64,000 nt of DNA from NCBI RefSeq assembly GCF_019977655.1, contig NZ_AP024849.1, positions 4,807,001 through 4,871,000 of the forward strand. Reading direction: 5' to 3'. Of this stretch, positions 1 to 9,287 are shown in pieces. Position numbers and translations under genes: made by a program. Numbering within the stretch: the first letter of the stretch is position 1; the number at the start of each line of letters is the position of its first letter. The notes under the pieces are model-generated. The model saw only the letters and a list, made by a program, of their open reading frames with translations, was not told the DNA's origin and did no database searches. This DNA is from Clostridium gelidum (GTDB taxonomy: Bacteria; Bacillota; Clostridia; Clostridiales; Clostridiaceae).

Positions 1-431
1 ATTACAATAATGTCTTTTACTTTAGCTAAGTCTCCTCCACCATAGTTCATAGGATTAATTAAATAGCTCTCAACATTAGCACTTTTATTACCACAAAACC
101 CAATTGCAAAAAAGTCTTTTTTCTTAGTTTTAGTTTCTTTGCCTCTATCAACATAAATAGATTTTATGTTACTATATTTTATTTCTTTTATTAAATCTTT
201 ATTTTTATAAAATTCAATTTTATTTTCTTTAAGCAATATATTTTCACTGTATTCTACAAAAACTTGAAGTCCAGTTATTATTCCAACAAATACCAATATC
301 CATAGAAGAATGTTGCTTAATCCTCCTTGAGTAATTCCAAAAATTATTCCCACTACTATTTCGCTTATTGCAGCGGCTATCATTATACCATTTCTTTTTT
401 TTATAACAATAGGAAACTCTGTACTCTCCAT
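1..431 (-). CDS. Small membrane protein, 3' end off the window
   Basis: The protein begins MESTEFPIVIKKRNG and then has two hydrophobic stretches at about residues 15-32 and 36-55. A soluble tail follows (about residues 60-143) with the alternating basic and beta-strand pattern of bacterial PH-like membrane proteins (KIEFYKNKDLIKEIKYSNI). I could not match it to a named family. The ATG is preceded by GAGGGGG eight bases upstream, which fixes the start. The stop codon lies outside the window to the left, so the total length is unknown. Confidence 0.6.
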   Translation of the reverse strand, partial: MESTEFPIVIKKRNGIMIAAAISEIVVGIIFGITQGGLSNILLWILVFVGIITGLQVFVEYSENILLKENKIEFYKNKDLIKEIKYSNIKSIYVDRGKETKTKKKDFFAIGFCGNKSANVESYLINPMNYGGGDLAKVKDIIV

Positions 432-732
432 TGTCTACTCCCCCTCTAGCTTATTTAGTTCTATGTTTTTCTTTCCAATTATAATTATACGTATACATCT
501 TAGTCTATCAATTATTATATATCATATATGTAATAATTTTCAACACTTATACATATTATTATGTTTTTTTAATTTAGCCTTATGATACAAATCAGATTAT
601 CATACTGAATTATCACTTTTTAATATGCTTATAAATATATGAAAATAATATGTATCAAAATTTCATATAAGCATAAAATAATTAAGGTATCTGAAAGAAA
701 TTAATACAGTACATAAAAGGGAGGTGTATACT

Positions 733-873
733 ATGCCAAATAAAGAAGGCTCAATTAACCCAATACAAAAAGGAGCACGAAGACAAAATTTACACGATAA
801 GCAAGATAATGTTGGCGAAAATCATAAAAATAAGCCTGAATATACGAACTTTGATGGAAAACCAATAGACTAA
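733..873 (+). CDS. Small hydrophilic protein of unknown function, 46 aa
   Basis: A 46-codon reading frame begins ATG CCA AAT AAA eight bases after a strong AGGGAGGTG ribosome site and ends at TAA. The product starts MPNKEGSINPIQKGARR, is rich in Asn, Lys, Asp and Gln, and has no membrane segment or cysteine. A terminator hairpin follows within 40 bases, so it looks like a one-gene transcript. Its composition recalls small spore-associated or disordered stress proteins of clostridia, but I do not recognise the family. Confidence 0.6.
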   Translation: MPNKEGSINPIQKGARRQNLHDKQDNVGENHKNKPEYTNFDGKPID

Positions 874-910
874 AATTTAAAGAGATACTTAGTTAAGGCA
901 CATGAAATAA

Positions 911-963
911 AATAACAAGTCAATGACGCAAAATAGACTATCATGCTGACTTGTTATTTTTTT
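911..963 (+). terminator. Rho-independent terminator of the AATAACAAGTCA family
   Basis: AATAACAAGTCA pairs with TGACTTGTTATT 24 bases later and is followed by seven T. Outer sequence also pairs: AGTTAAGGCACA before it and TGTGCCTTAACT after it, then AGAGATACTTA with TAAGTATCTCT. The whole 877-1010 stretch is therefore a nested palindrome that could terminate transcription in both directions. Relatives lie near 13.3 and 25.2 kb. Confidence 0.75.
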
Positions 964-1024
964 GATTGTGCCTTAACTGAATAAATATAATTAAGTATCT
1001 CTTATATACTTGTTCTAACTAGTA

Positions 1025-1675
1025 TTATGAATTAGGATAAATTACACTGTTTACATCTTCAGTAATTAAATTCTTTTCTTTGATTGATTTTTCCATGATT
1101 CCATTTAATTCATTATCAATTTTATAAAAAAACTTTTCACTTCTAAGTCCATTTAAATTCACTTTAACATTTACTATAGAGCTTTCTATAGCTGAGTGAA
1201 GTAAAATTGCAGAAATCGCCAAATCTGATAATAACATTTTATTACCGTATTTAGACATGATTTTTAAATTTTCATAGAATTCTAAACTTTCTCTTGCTAA
1301 TATCAAAGGTGCTTCCATAGATTTTATTGTATTTTCTTTTATCTCTAATGTTCTTTTTTTCTTATCTTCATAAGTATCTTTTGGTAATTTATAAGCATCC
1401 ATTAATTTCAAAAAGTTATCTCTGTCTTCTTCCATAAGTTCTAAGCTTCTTAATGTAAATTCTTTAGATTGTTTTTCAAATTTATCTATAATCGCTTTTT
1501 CGTTATCTTGTAGGTTTATATATTTTTTTTTGCCTACAGTCAAAGAATAAACCATAGAATTTAATGCTCCAGATAATGCAGCAATAAGTCCAGCTACACT
1601 TCCACCACCTGGTGCTGATAAATCTGACCCTAATTCCTCTAAGAACTGTTTAATACTTTCATCACAAAATTTCAT
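1025..1675 (-). CDS. Cyclodeaminase/cyclohydrolase family protein
   Basis: The 216-residue protein carries near its N-terminus the family signature SAPGGGSVAGLIAALSGAL (about residues 20-38). This is typical of the C-terminal, cyclodeaminase domain of formiminotransferase-cyclodeaminase and of stand-alone methenyltetrahydrofolate cyclohydrolases (FchA). Length and all-helical character fit a stand-alone member. The family acts in one-carbon folate metabolism by releasing ammonia from formimino-THF or interconverting methenyl- and formyl-THF. Which reaction applies cannot be told here because no folate or histidine-degradation genes are adjacent. GAGGGG lies eleven bases before the ATG. Confidence 0.8.
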   Translation of the reverse strand: MKFCDESIKQFLEELGSDLSAPGGGSVAGLIAALSGALNSMVYSLTVGKKKYINLQDNEKAIIDKFEKQSKEFTLRSLELMEEDRDNFLKLMDAYKLPKDTYEDKKKRTLEIKENTIKSMEAPLILARESLEFYENLKIMSKYGNKMLLSDLAISAILLHSAIESSIVNVKVNLNGLRSEKFFYKIDNELNGIMEKSIKEKNLITEDVNSVIYPNS

Positions 1676-1747
1676 ATTCTATTATTCCCCTCTCTATTAT
1701 TAATATCTCCTAGAACGAAAGTATCTTCGTCAATTTCCATATATTAA

Positions 1748-2977
1748 TTAGTCAATATTCTTATTATCCAAAATTGACACTAAGTAACCCAAGTATATCC
1801 AAAATATCATAGAAATAAAGCTTACTATATATATTAATGTACTCTCGAATAAATTTACTGCAAGAATTCCAACTACAAGTGAAGTTAATGTTGTCATTTG
1901 AAATTTTTCTTTCCTTCTTAATTTATCTAAATGTTGCACTATAAATATTAAAATCATTGCTATAAAAGTAAGAAATAATAATAACGAAATGATACCATTT
2001 ACTGTTGCTATTTGCACATAGATATTGTGCAACCCTCCAACTTCTAATCCTGGTAAATCATCAGTTTCACGTGCACCTTTAATTGCCTCTACAAGGTCAC
2101 TATTCCCAACTCCATTTAAAGGATGATCTTTTATTACAATAGCTGCTGAAGTCCAAAGACTACTTCTTCCACTTGTAAAATTTCTAATATTATCCTCATT
2201 TGTTAAGAATGTTCCACACATTAATATTGGTATTAATAAAAATATAATTCTAAAATATTTATTTTTATTATATACAAAAATAAATGTGTAAACTACCGCT
2301 GCTACTATTAAAAAAGCACTTCTTCCATGTTCCCCCATCATAGTTATACCCTGCAATATTATATTAGCTATCAAAAACATCTTACGTCTATGGCTTTTAG
2401 ATATATCATAAAGATAAATACACATAACAATAGCTAATGCAGCTGCTATTGCAATGGCATTTTTATTTTCAAATACACCGCCATTAACGCCATAAAATTC
2501 AAATACAAAACCTCCAAGCTCTATTTTTATATCAAAAAATTTCATTATTAATGAAATACTAGAAACAATAAACATAAAAATAGCATAAAAATAAGTTATT
2601 ATATTCATTTCCTTAATCATAGTATTTTTACATTTAAAAACATCTATTGTAAATATTATGACAAATAATATTAAGTTAATCATCCAAAATTCTATATTAT
2701 GAATACTTCTGTAAGCAATCACATTAAATGCTAATGTTAGTATCATAAAAAGTCCTAATGGAATATCAAATTTATAAATCTTTCTTCTTTTATAGTTTTC
2801 ACTTATCATAAGTAATATTAAAATTATTCCCCAAGCAAACGCTAGATAATTTAATATCTTTATTCCTGGTACATATTTTAACATGGTTACAGAAGTTAAA
2901 CTCACAAATAAATATAGCAACTTAAAATAAAGTTTATTATCTACGAAATCATATATATTTTTAATTATTTCCTTCAT
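1748..2977 (-). CDS. O-antigen ligase-like polysaccharide polymerase (Wzy_C type)
   Basis: This 409-residue integral membrane protein has about ten to twelve hydrophobic segments. One large outer loop carries the ligase/polymerase signature: EHGRSAFL, then RSSLWTSAAIVIKDHPLNGVG and GGLHNIYVQIATVNG, with the conserved Arg, Gly and His residues of the Wzy_C domain. In a Gram-positive cell such a protein would polymerise or transfer lipid-linked oligosaccharide onto a cell-wall or exopolysaccharide acceptor. It overlaps the upstream glycosyltransferase by 17 bases and is the last gene of the cluster. No good Shine-Dalgarno sits before this ATG, so translation is probably coupled. Confidence 0.8.
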   Translation of the reverse strand: MKEIIKNIYDFVDNKLYFKLLYLFVSLTSVTMLKYVPGIKILNYLAFAWGIILILLMISENYKRRKIYKFDIPLGLFMILTLAFNVIAYRSIHNIEFWMINLILFVIIFTIDVFKCKNTMIKEMNIITYFYAIFMFIVSSISLIMKFFDIKIELGGFVFEFYGVNGGVFENKNAIAIAAALAIVMCIYLYDISKSHRRKMFLIANIILQGITMMGEHGRSAFLIVAAVVYTFIFVYNKNKYFRIIFLLIPILMCGTFLTNEDNIRNFTSGRSSLWTSAAIVIKDHPLNGVGNSDLVEAIKGARETDDLPGLEVGGLHNIYVQIATVNGIISLLLFLTFIAMILIFIVQHLDKLRRKEKFQMTTLTSLVVGILAVNLFESTLIYIVSFISMIFWIYLGYLVSILDNKNID

Positions 2978-4127
2978 ATGCTTTTTTATACACTCCTTTT
3001 AGCCTTTCAACTAATACTTTTTCTGAATAGCTAAAAACTGTTTTCTCTCTTATTTTATGTTTATCATACATTTCATAATTATCTTTTATTTTTTTTAATG
3101 CTTCGGCTAAATCCTCAATACTTTTCTTTTTAGCTATTATTCCATTATCTTCTCTTATTATATCTTCTGCGCCACCATTATCAGCTCCAATAACAGGTTT
3201 GCCACATGCAAGAGCTTCAATGTAAACAACGCCAAATGTTTCATGTTCAGATGGCAACGCAAACGCATCACAAGCCCTCATTTCATTAGAAACGTCTTCT
3301 CTTGATAAAGCACCCAAAAGTTTTATCTGATTATCCATACCTAATTCTTTAATAAGTTCCTTTAATGATAATTTAAGTGAGCCATCTCCACCTATTCTTA
3401 AACTTACTTTTTCATCTCTAAATGCTTCTGCAAATGCTTTAATCAAACATTTCATTCCTTTTCCATCTTCAAGAAAAGCGCATGAAAAGAATTTAAATTT
3501 TCCATTACATTGTGAATCTTCGTCTTTATTATCTTCATCAATATAAAATAACTCCAAATCAACCATATTATGAATCACTTCAATAGGCCTGTCAACATAT
3601 TCCTGTAGTTCCTTCTTTAATCCATTTCCAACTGCAATTAAACACTCTGCATTTTCATAAGCTTCAAAAATATATTTTTTATAGCTTTCTTTAGTATATT
3701 TAGCATGTTTAAGAGATGAATGTTCTGTTAACACTAGTGGGATATTATATTTTTTGCTTAAATGCGCAGCCGCTATTCCCCCCCAAAAAGCTGAATGAGC
3801 ATGAATAACATCAACCTTACCTTCCTTTTTGACAATTTCTTGATACAGTTTATCCATTCTTTTATTAAAGCTTTTAAACATCAATGGACTTTTAGGCAAA
3901 TAATTATAATCTTTATATCTATAGGTTCTGAGATTATCTTCTATATTAAAGCTTATCCCGGATTTTTCATTAATCCTGCCAAACATAGTAAGTGGCCAAA
4001 TTTCATTATATGCTACAGTAATTTTTTCTTTATCATTTGCAAGAGCTTTGAATTGCTCTTTAAAAAAGCTCCCATGAATCTTATTTGTTGAAGAAGAATA
4101 CCACGATGGAATGACCATTATATGCAT
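2961..4127 (-). CDS. Glycosyltransferase family 4 protein
   Basis: A two-domain GT-B enzyme of 388 residues. The N-terminal acceptor domain contains DVIHAHSAFWGGIAA and LTEHSS. The C-terminal nucleotide-sugar domain contains IGGDGSL, LGALSREDVSNEM and the GT4 signature PSEHETFGVVYIEALACGKP, whose paired Glu residues are the EX7E motif. It should retain sugar stereochemistry and add one residue to a lipid-linked oligosaccharide at the cytoplasmic membrane. GGGAG seven bases before the ATG supports the start. The upstream glycosyltransferase ends immediately before it, so the two are translated as one operon. Confidence 0.85.
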   Translation of the reverse strand: MHIMVIPSWYSSSTNKIHGSFFKEQFKALANDKEKITVAYNEIWPLTMFGRINEKSGISFNIEDNLRTYRYKDYNYLPKSPLMFKSFNKRMDKLYQEIVKKEGKVDVIHAHSAFWGGIAAAHLSKKYNIPLVLTEHSSLKHAKYTKESYKKYIFEAYENAECLIAVGNGLKKELQEYVDRPIEVIHNMVDLELFYIDEDNKDEDSQCNGKFKFFSCAFLEDGKGMKCLIKAFAEAFRDEKVSLRIGGDGSLKLSLKELIKELGMDNQIKLLGALSREDVSNEMRACDAFALPSEHETFGVVYIEALACGKPVIGADNGGAEDIIREDNGIIAKKKSIEDLAEALKKIKDNYEMYDKHKIREKTVFSYSEKVLVERLKGVYKKAYEGNN

Positions 4128-5435
4128 TTAATCACTCCCTTCCAATATGTGGTTTAATCTCAGAGCTATTGAATTCCATTCATAATTAAAATCTGGAGCA
4201 CAGTCTATTTCCTTGCTGTTATGCATTTCAATTAATTCATAAATTTTGTCTTTTATTCCTTGAACATTATTTTCACACACAATACACTTTGAGTTATTTT
4301 CTACGACTCTTTTAATCGGATCATTTTCATCTCCATAAATTACAAATATTCTGCCCTTAGCTCCAAAATAATCATAAACCTTAGCTGGTATTTGCTTAGA
4401 ATTTTTATTTCCAAATAAAAGCAGTGCATCTCCATTTAGCATATATTTAAGCGCTTCATCAAAAGGTATTCTAGGCGACACCTTTGCTACTTCTAAATTT
4501 TCTAGTTTCTTTTTACCCTCTATATCATCTATATTCCCGAAAAATAATACATTTAGCAAACTATAGGATTTTATATCTTCTTCCTTTATTTCTTCAATTG
4601 CTTTAATAAAGGGTTTTATATCTCTAAGCTTTGAAAATATTTCCCCAGTATAAATCATATTAATCTTGTCTTTTTTTATAAGCATTGGAATTTCTTCATG
4701 AGACAATTTATCATATAATTTCGCATCAAAACCTCTGTTTAATATAAAGGTCTTTTTCTGTCCATCTCTTAAATCCTTATAATCTTTAAAATACTCATTT
4801 TTATTTGCTTCTGTAACAAATATAAATTTATCTGCTAAAGTAACAATATTCTTTTCCATCTTTCTTTCGAGTATTTTTTTTATAATAAAAGACTTTTCTC
4901 TTGTAGAATCCTTAAGCCACGGATCACTCCAATAAGTAATCCATGGTATATTTCTATATTGTTTTTTTATATAATAAGCACATAAATGAGAAGATGGAGG
5001 CTCATGCATCGAAAATATAACATCAAATTTTTCTTTTCCCATTAAATCTATCCCATATTTCCCTGCTTTTATTGCCCATCCATAATACATATCTGGTATT
5101 ACTATGGCATTTTTTATTTTTCTAAGCACCTTCTTGCAATTACCACTTTTATTTTTCAGAGGTAAATTCTTAGATTTCTCATTAGAATTATCAATGTTTT
5201 TAGGCATTAATTTTTTAAAGACAATCCCACCATCAACAGTATGAATTTTTATATTATGATCCATCATAGACCTAAGTGCTTCATCATAATATATTGAATT
5301 CGTTGGAAAATTAACAGTTAAAAGATGTACTTCATTATTATTAATTTCACTTAACTTATTTAAATATTGTAGCGTCTCTATAGCCGCAGAATTGTTTATT
5401 AATGGGGAATAGCAGGCAATAAATAGTATTTTCAT
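4128..5435 (-). CDS. Glycosyltransferase, GT-B fold
   Basis: This 435-residue protein starts MKILFIACYSPL and has a GT-B layout. The N-terminal half includes FDVIFSMHEPPSSHLCAYY and PWITYWSDPWLKD. The C-terminal half has MIYTGEIFSKLRD and VSPRIPFDEALKYMLNGDALL followed by IPAKVYDYFGAKG. The last element resembles the nucleotide-sugar site of family 4-like transferases, although the EX7E motif is not clear. An AGGAGG five bases upstream fixes the start. It lies between the flippase gene and another glycosyltransferase in the polysaccharide operon. Sugar donor and acceptor cannot be predicted. Confidence 0.75.
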   Translation of the reverse strand: MKILFIACYSPLINNSAAIETLQYLNKLSEINNNEVHLLTVNFPTNSIYYDEALRSMMDHNIKIHTVDGGIVFKKLMPKNIDNSNEKSKNLPLKNKSGNCKKVLRKIKNAIVIPDMYYGWAIKAGKYGIDLMGKEKFDVIFSMHEPPSSHLCAYYIKKQYRNIPWITYWSDPWLKDSTREKSFIIKKILERKMEKNIVTLADKFIFVTEANKNEYFKDYKDLRDGQKKTFILNRGFDAKLYDKLSHEEIPMLIKKDKINMIYTGEIFSKLRDIKPFIKAIEEIKEEDIKSYSLLNVLFFGNIDDIEGKKKLENLEVAKVSPRIPFDEALKYMLNGDALLLFGNKNSKQIPAKVYDYFGAKGRIFVIYGDENDPIKRVVENNSKCIVCENNVQGIKDKIYELIEMHNSKEIDCAPDFNYEWNSIALRLNHILEGSD

Positions 5436-5443
5436 ATTTCCTC

Positions 5444-6970
5444 CTATCTTTTGATTTTCTTTAAAATCAAACTTCTTATTTCAATAACTTCTTCAATTTT
5501 AAATAAATAACATAATATAAAGTATATAATACTTCCAATAATAGTTCCAAGTAATAAAAGAACTACTGAATTTAGTCTAGTTCTTAAACAAATCACTAAT
5601 ATTATAATTACGACTCCCATAATTATAGAATTCATCGTTATTATGATTATCTTTTTAATTATATCTTTTATTATAAAACTTTTTTCCAATTTAATAATAC
5701 TTATGAATAAAAGTATAGCTGTCACTACCATAGCTATTACTGAAGCTAATGCAACACCCATTATACCTATATACTTTGATAAAACTATACTGAAAATTAT
5801 ATTAATGATAACACCTATAATTCCATTTAGTGTAGTAATCTTTGTTTTTCCCATAGAAAATAATGTTGAATTTAATATATCCCTTATTCCTGTAAAGAAT
5901 ATTCCAAATCCATAACCAAGTAAAGCAAGGGTTGTAATATACACTGCATGCTCTGTAAATTTTCCTCTTGCATATACAACTTTTACTATATCATTCCCAA
6001 ATATTATAACCCCTACAGTAATAGGAATTAATAATATAGCTAAGTATAAAATAGATTTTTTCAATGTATTTATAAATCCATTATTATCACCACTATGTCG
6101 CATATTCGCCATAAGCGGATATACCACACTTGTGACTGAAGTGGTGATAATAGTATTAATAAATAATATTAACTTTTGCGCATAATCCAAGGCTGAAACT
6201 GATCCAACCTCTAAATATGAAGCAATATACTTATCTACTACCATATTTAATGAATTTGCCCCTGCTCCAACAATTACTGGAATTATTAATATGATAATTT
6301 CTTTTAATCTTTCATCTTTGAATTTTATTAAAAACTTATACCTATAGCCGTGTGTAATCAATGATGGTACTTGAACAGCTACTCTAAAGAAATTTCCTAT
6401 AACATTTGCAATTGTTAAACCAACGATGTCATAATTTTTAAATAACAATAAATATATTATCATAGGTAAATTAAAAAACAATCCTAAAATGGATGGAATT
6501 ATAAAATCTTCATTTACTTGTAGCATTGCTGTAAAACATGCATTAACTGCTAAGAATAAAAGATTCAAAAGTGTAATTTTTAATAATTTAATTGCAATTA
6601 ATGATGTTTCTTCTGAAAATCCAAATATATAAACTATTTCTTTTGAGAAAATACTTGTCACAATAAAAAAAAGTAACGATACAATAAAAAGTATGTTGAT
6701 TAAGTTATTAGCAAAACTATACATTTCTTTTTTTCCACTTCTAGCTTTAACCTTGCTTAACATTGGTAAAAAAGCAGTTGATATTGCAAGTCCAACTAAT
6801 GTAAATATTATCTCTGGTACAGATACAGCAATATTATAAGCATCAGTATACATTCCTGCACCAAAGTTTTTTGCAATAAGCATATCACGAATAAAACCTA
6901 AAGCTCTACTTATTAAAGATACTATCATTATTATAAATGTAGATTTAATTAAACTGCTTTTTTTTTTCAT
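5444..6970 (-). CDS. murJ: MurJ/MviN-type lipid II or lipid-oligosaccharide flippase
   Basis: The protein has about 14 membrane segments and the MVF-family pattern: SLISRALGFIRDMLIAKNFG at the N-terminus (first helix with conserved Arg residues), then TDAYNIAVSVPEI and TTSVTSVVYPLMANM. MurJ flips lipid II across the membrane during peptidoglycan synthesis. Placement inside a polysaccharide cluster suggests this copy may instead, or also, export a lipid-linked surface glycan. I chose the ATG preceded by AGGTGA at five bases. An in-frame ATG 36 bases further upstream (position 7006) has no ribosome site. Confidence 0.82.
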   Translation of the reverse strand: MKKKSSLIKSTFIIMIVSLISRALGFIRDMLIAKNFGAGMYTDAYNIAVSVPEIIFTLVGLAISTAFLPMLSKVKARSGKKEMYSFANNLINILFIVSLLFFIVTSIFSKEIVYIFGFSEETSLIAIKLLKITLLNLLFLAVNACFTAMLQVNEDFIIPSILGLFFNLPMIIYLLLFKNYDIVGLTIANVIGNFFRVAVQVPSLITHGYRYKFLIKFKDERLKEIIILIIPVIVGAGANSLNMVVDKYIASYLEVGSVSALDYAQKLILFINTIITTSVTSVVYPLMANMRHSGDNNGFINTLKKSILYLAILLIPITVGVIIFGNDIVKVVYARGKFTEHAVYITTLALLGYGFGIFFTGIRDILNSTLFSMGKTKITTLNGIIGVIINIIFSIVLSKYIGIMGVALASVIAMVVTAILLFISIIKLEKSFIIKDIIKKIIIITMNSIIMGVVIIILVICLRTRLNSVVLLLLGTIIGSIIYFILCYLFKIEEVIEIRSLILKKIKR

Positions 6971-7063
6971 TTTTTCACCTATTTTTCCATGTATACTTTG
7001 TCTCATGTCTTCATTTCTAATGTTCTATATCTTTAAAAGATATGAGTTAATAAATAAACATCC

Positions 7064-7789
7064 CTAAACATTATTCACTTTATCTTTATTCCTTAATACC
7101 AATAATAAAAACTTTGGTATTACCATTAATCTTTTTATTCTAAAAGGCTCTTTTATAACTCTGTACAACCATTCTAATCCTAAAGATATCATCCATTTTG
7201 GTGCTCTTTTAAGTTCTCCTGCAAATATATCAAAAACACCGCCTACACCCATAAATATATGAGTGTTTGAAATATTCATAATTTTACTTAAAAATATTTC
7301 TTGCCTTGGAGACCCCATAGCAACAAAAATAGCCCATGGTTCACTCATTTTGACATCTTCAATTATATCATCACAATTATTTAAATCAAAAAATCCATTA
7401 TGAAATCCCAAAACCTTTAAATTAGGAAATTCAAGCTTAATATTTTCTACGCATTTTTTTAGAATTTCTTCTTTTGCACCTAATAAATAAATTGATTTTG
7501 CTTCTGAATTTGCTTTAATTAAAACTTCTCTAACAACATCAATTCCAGCTATTTTCTCTTCAACAGGTTTTTTTAATAATTTTGCTGCAAGAACAGTTCC
7601 AATTCCATCTGGTATTATTATAGAAGATTTATGATTAAAATTTTCCTTAAGCATAGGATTATTCAATCCATTAAATAAAATTTCTGGATTCCCAGATATT
7701 ATATTTACTTTTTCAAGACCTTCTATGTAATTCATTAAAGCATTTTTATTTTTATTAAATATCTTAAAATTAAGTATTTTTGTAAACAT
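7064..7789 (-). CDS. WecG/TagA/CpsF family glycosyltransferase
   Basis: The 241-residue length and motifs match the GT26 family: IIPDGIGTVLAAKLL with PVEEKIAGIDVV, the central MGSPRQEIFL, and the C-terminal FDIFAGELKRAPKWM followed by GLEWLYRVIKEP. Members transfer ManNAc or a related sugar to undecaprenyl-PP-GlcNAc, an early step in wall teichoic acid or capsule linkage-unit synthesis. AGGAGATAAG directly precedes the ATG. As first transferase of this cluster it suggests the product is a wall-linked glycopolymer. TagA proper is the nearest known role, but the acceptor is inferred only from family. Confidence 0.87.
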   Translation of the reverse strand: MFTKILNFKIFNKNKNALMNYIEGLEKVNIISGNPEILFNGLNNPMLKENFNHKSSIIIPDGIGTVLAAKLLKKPVEEKIAGIDVVREVLIKANSEAKSIYLLGAKEEILKKCVENIKLEFPNLKVLGFHNGFFDLNNCDDIIEDVKMSEPWAIFVAMGSPRQEIFLSKIMNISNTHIFMGVGGVFDIFAGELKRAPKWMISLGLEWLYRVIKEPFRIKRLMVIPKFLLLVLRNKDKVNNV

Positions 7790-7804
7790 CTTATCTCCTA
7801 AAAC

Positions 7805-8905
7805 TTATTTTATTGTTCTATTTAGCATTTGATCGATTTCTATGACTATTTCATCATCAGGAGCTAATTTCTTTGCAATATCTAAGTTGAGTTTTGCTTG
7901 TTCTTTATCTCCCAAATTTATGTAGCACATTATTATATTAGTGCATATATCTACTTCTTTTGAAGCTTCAAAAGCTTTTCTAAAATATTTCAAGGCATCT
8001 TCATACTCTCCAATAGATGCATAATTCATTCCAAGTTCATTAACAGCTTCAAGGCTTCCAGACTCAAGTAAAATACTTTTTTCTAAGTAATATATAGCTG
8101 TTTTATAATTTTCAATTTTTCTGTACCCTACGCCCAAATAATAATAAACCAAAGGATTTTCTTTAAATTCTTCACATAACGGAAGTAATAGTTCAATTGA
8201 TTTTTTAGGTTCATCTTTTAAATAATCAATTGCTTTTTCAAAACTACTTATATTAGTAATATCAGTTCCTATCTGCTCAATTTCAGGTGTTTTTTTCCCA
8301 CCTTTGTTTATATATTCATTTATTTCTACTTCTGCACCTTTGTAATCGCCTTTATCTTTAAGTATTAAAGCATTATAAAGATATGGTTCTGGAGATTTTT
8401 CAAAGTTTTCTTTACATTCTTCAATATCTTCTAATAATAGTTCCACAAAACTTGAATCCTGTTCTCTTATGGTTTCTCCTACAGCCAATAGCTTAGTTAG
8501 AATTTCTTCTTCCTTTGTATATCTATAAAGCCCTTTTAACAAAACATAAGCATCCTCTAGTCTATTTTTCTTTATTCTGTCTGCAATAAGACTTTTTACA
8601 CATTCTTCAGAATCAGAAATATATGATAAAATTATTCCATAGTCCTCGTTATATTTAATATTTTTATCCGCACCAAAAGCAATAAACATGCCTTCAATAA
8701 AATAATATATTGGTAAATTATTTAATGCTATCTGGTTATTTGCATTATCTGCAACATATTCAGCACTTATAGGAATATATAAATCATCATTCTTAAATTT
8801 AACACTATCTGGAATGTTAATACTTTTTTTAAATCCATCCTTCTTCATTTCTAAAAATAATAATTTACTTAATTTATCTTTATACATTGTCTTATAATTA
8901 CTCAT
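7805..8905 (-). CDS. Tetratricopeptide-repeat protein
   Basis: A soluble 366-residue protein. From about residue 170 it contains successive 34-residue TPR units, seen in LYNALILKDKGDYKGAEVEI, VYYYLGVGYRKIENYKTAI, VNELGMNYASIGEYEDALKY and CTNIIMCYINLGDKEQAKL. The N-terminal 150 residues are helical but match no domain I recognise. No signal peptide is visible, so it is probably a cytoplasmic scaffold. It is the first gene of the polysaccharide operon, 15 bases before the WecG-like gene, which suggests a role in assembling or regulating that pathway. AGAGGTG precedes the ATG. Confidence 0.75.
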   Translation of the reverse strand: MSNYKTMYKDKLSKLLFLEMKKDGFKKSINIPDSVKFKNDDLYIPISAEYVADNANNQIALNNLPIYYFIEGMFIAFGADKNIKYNEDYGIILSYISDSEECVKSLIADRIKKNRLEDAYVLLKGLYRYTKEEEILTKLLAVGETIREQDSSFVELLLEDIEECKENFEKSPEPYLYNALILKDKGDYKGAEVEINEYINKGGKKTPEIEQIGTDITNISSFEKAIDYLKDEPKKSIELLLPLCEEFKENPLVYYYLGVGYRKIENYKTAIYYLEKSILLESGSLEAVNELGMNYASIGEYEDALKYFRKAFEASKEVDICTNIIMCYINLGDKEQAKLNLDIAKKLAPDDEIVIEIDQMLNRTIK

Positions 8906-8926
8906 TTTTACACCTCTTTATTTCAG

Positions 8927-9222
8927 TTAACAGTTGAAAATTAACAATTAACAATTAACAGTTAACAGTTGTTGGTTTAACTTTCTATTTAAGTTTTCAT
9001 TGTTGATTATACACTATTACAATGTTATACATTAATATATTAACATATATAGTCTTCAGTTTTTCTTTATATACATTGGAACAACCATTAAAACATAGTT
9101 AACATTTAACGCTAAACACTTAATAAAGAAAGACTCAGCTTTCTTTAAAACATTTAATTTTTCAAAGTCCAAAAGACTTTGTTCCTTAACTGTTAATTGT
9201 TCACTGTTAACTGTTAACTGAG
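8927..9222. repeat. AT-rich TTAACAGTTAAC repeat pair flanking a 200-bp spacer
   Basis: Two clusters of short repeats face each other. AACAATTAAC and AACAGTTAACAG units occur near 8930-8976, and their reverse complements (TTAACTGTTAATTG, CTGTTAACTG) near 9185-9222. The sequence between them has no credible gene; a 72-codon open frame there has no ribosome site and overlaps the repeat. The layout is that of a small non-autonomous element or simple-sequence expansion. Confidence 0.5.
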
Positions 9223-9245
9223 TAAATATTTCATATTGTAAAGAA

Positions 9246-9275
9246 ATTGCTATCACCGAAAATGATGATAGCAAT
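9246..9275 (-). terminator. Terminator after phosphoglucomutase
   Basis: ATTGCTATCA and TGATAGCAAT form a perfect 10-bp stem with a 10-base loop, just past the stop codon of the minus-strand phosphoglucomutase gene. Read on the minus strand the stem is followed by a modest T-rich tail (TTTCTTT). Confidence 0.65.
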
Positions 9276-9287
9276 TTACATGGAAAC

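Noticed and set aside
9056..9274. A 72-codon minus-strand open frame
   Set aside because: It contains translated simple repeats (LTVNSEQLTV) from the TTAACTGTTAAC cluster and overlaps the phosphoglucomutase terminator; no ribosome site.
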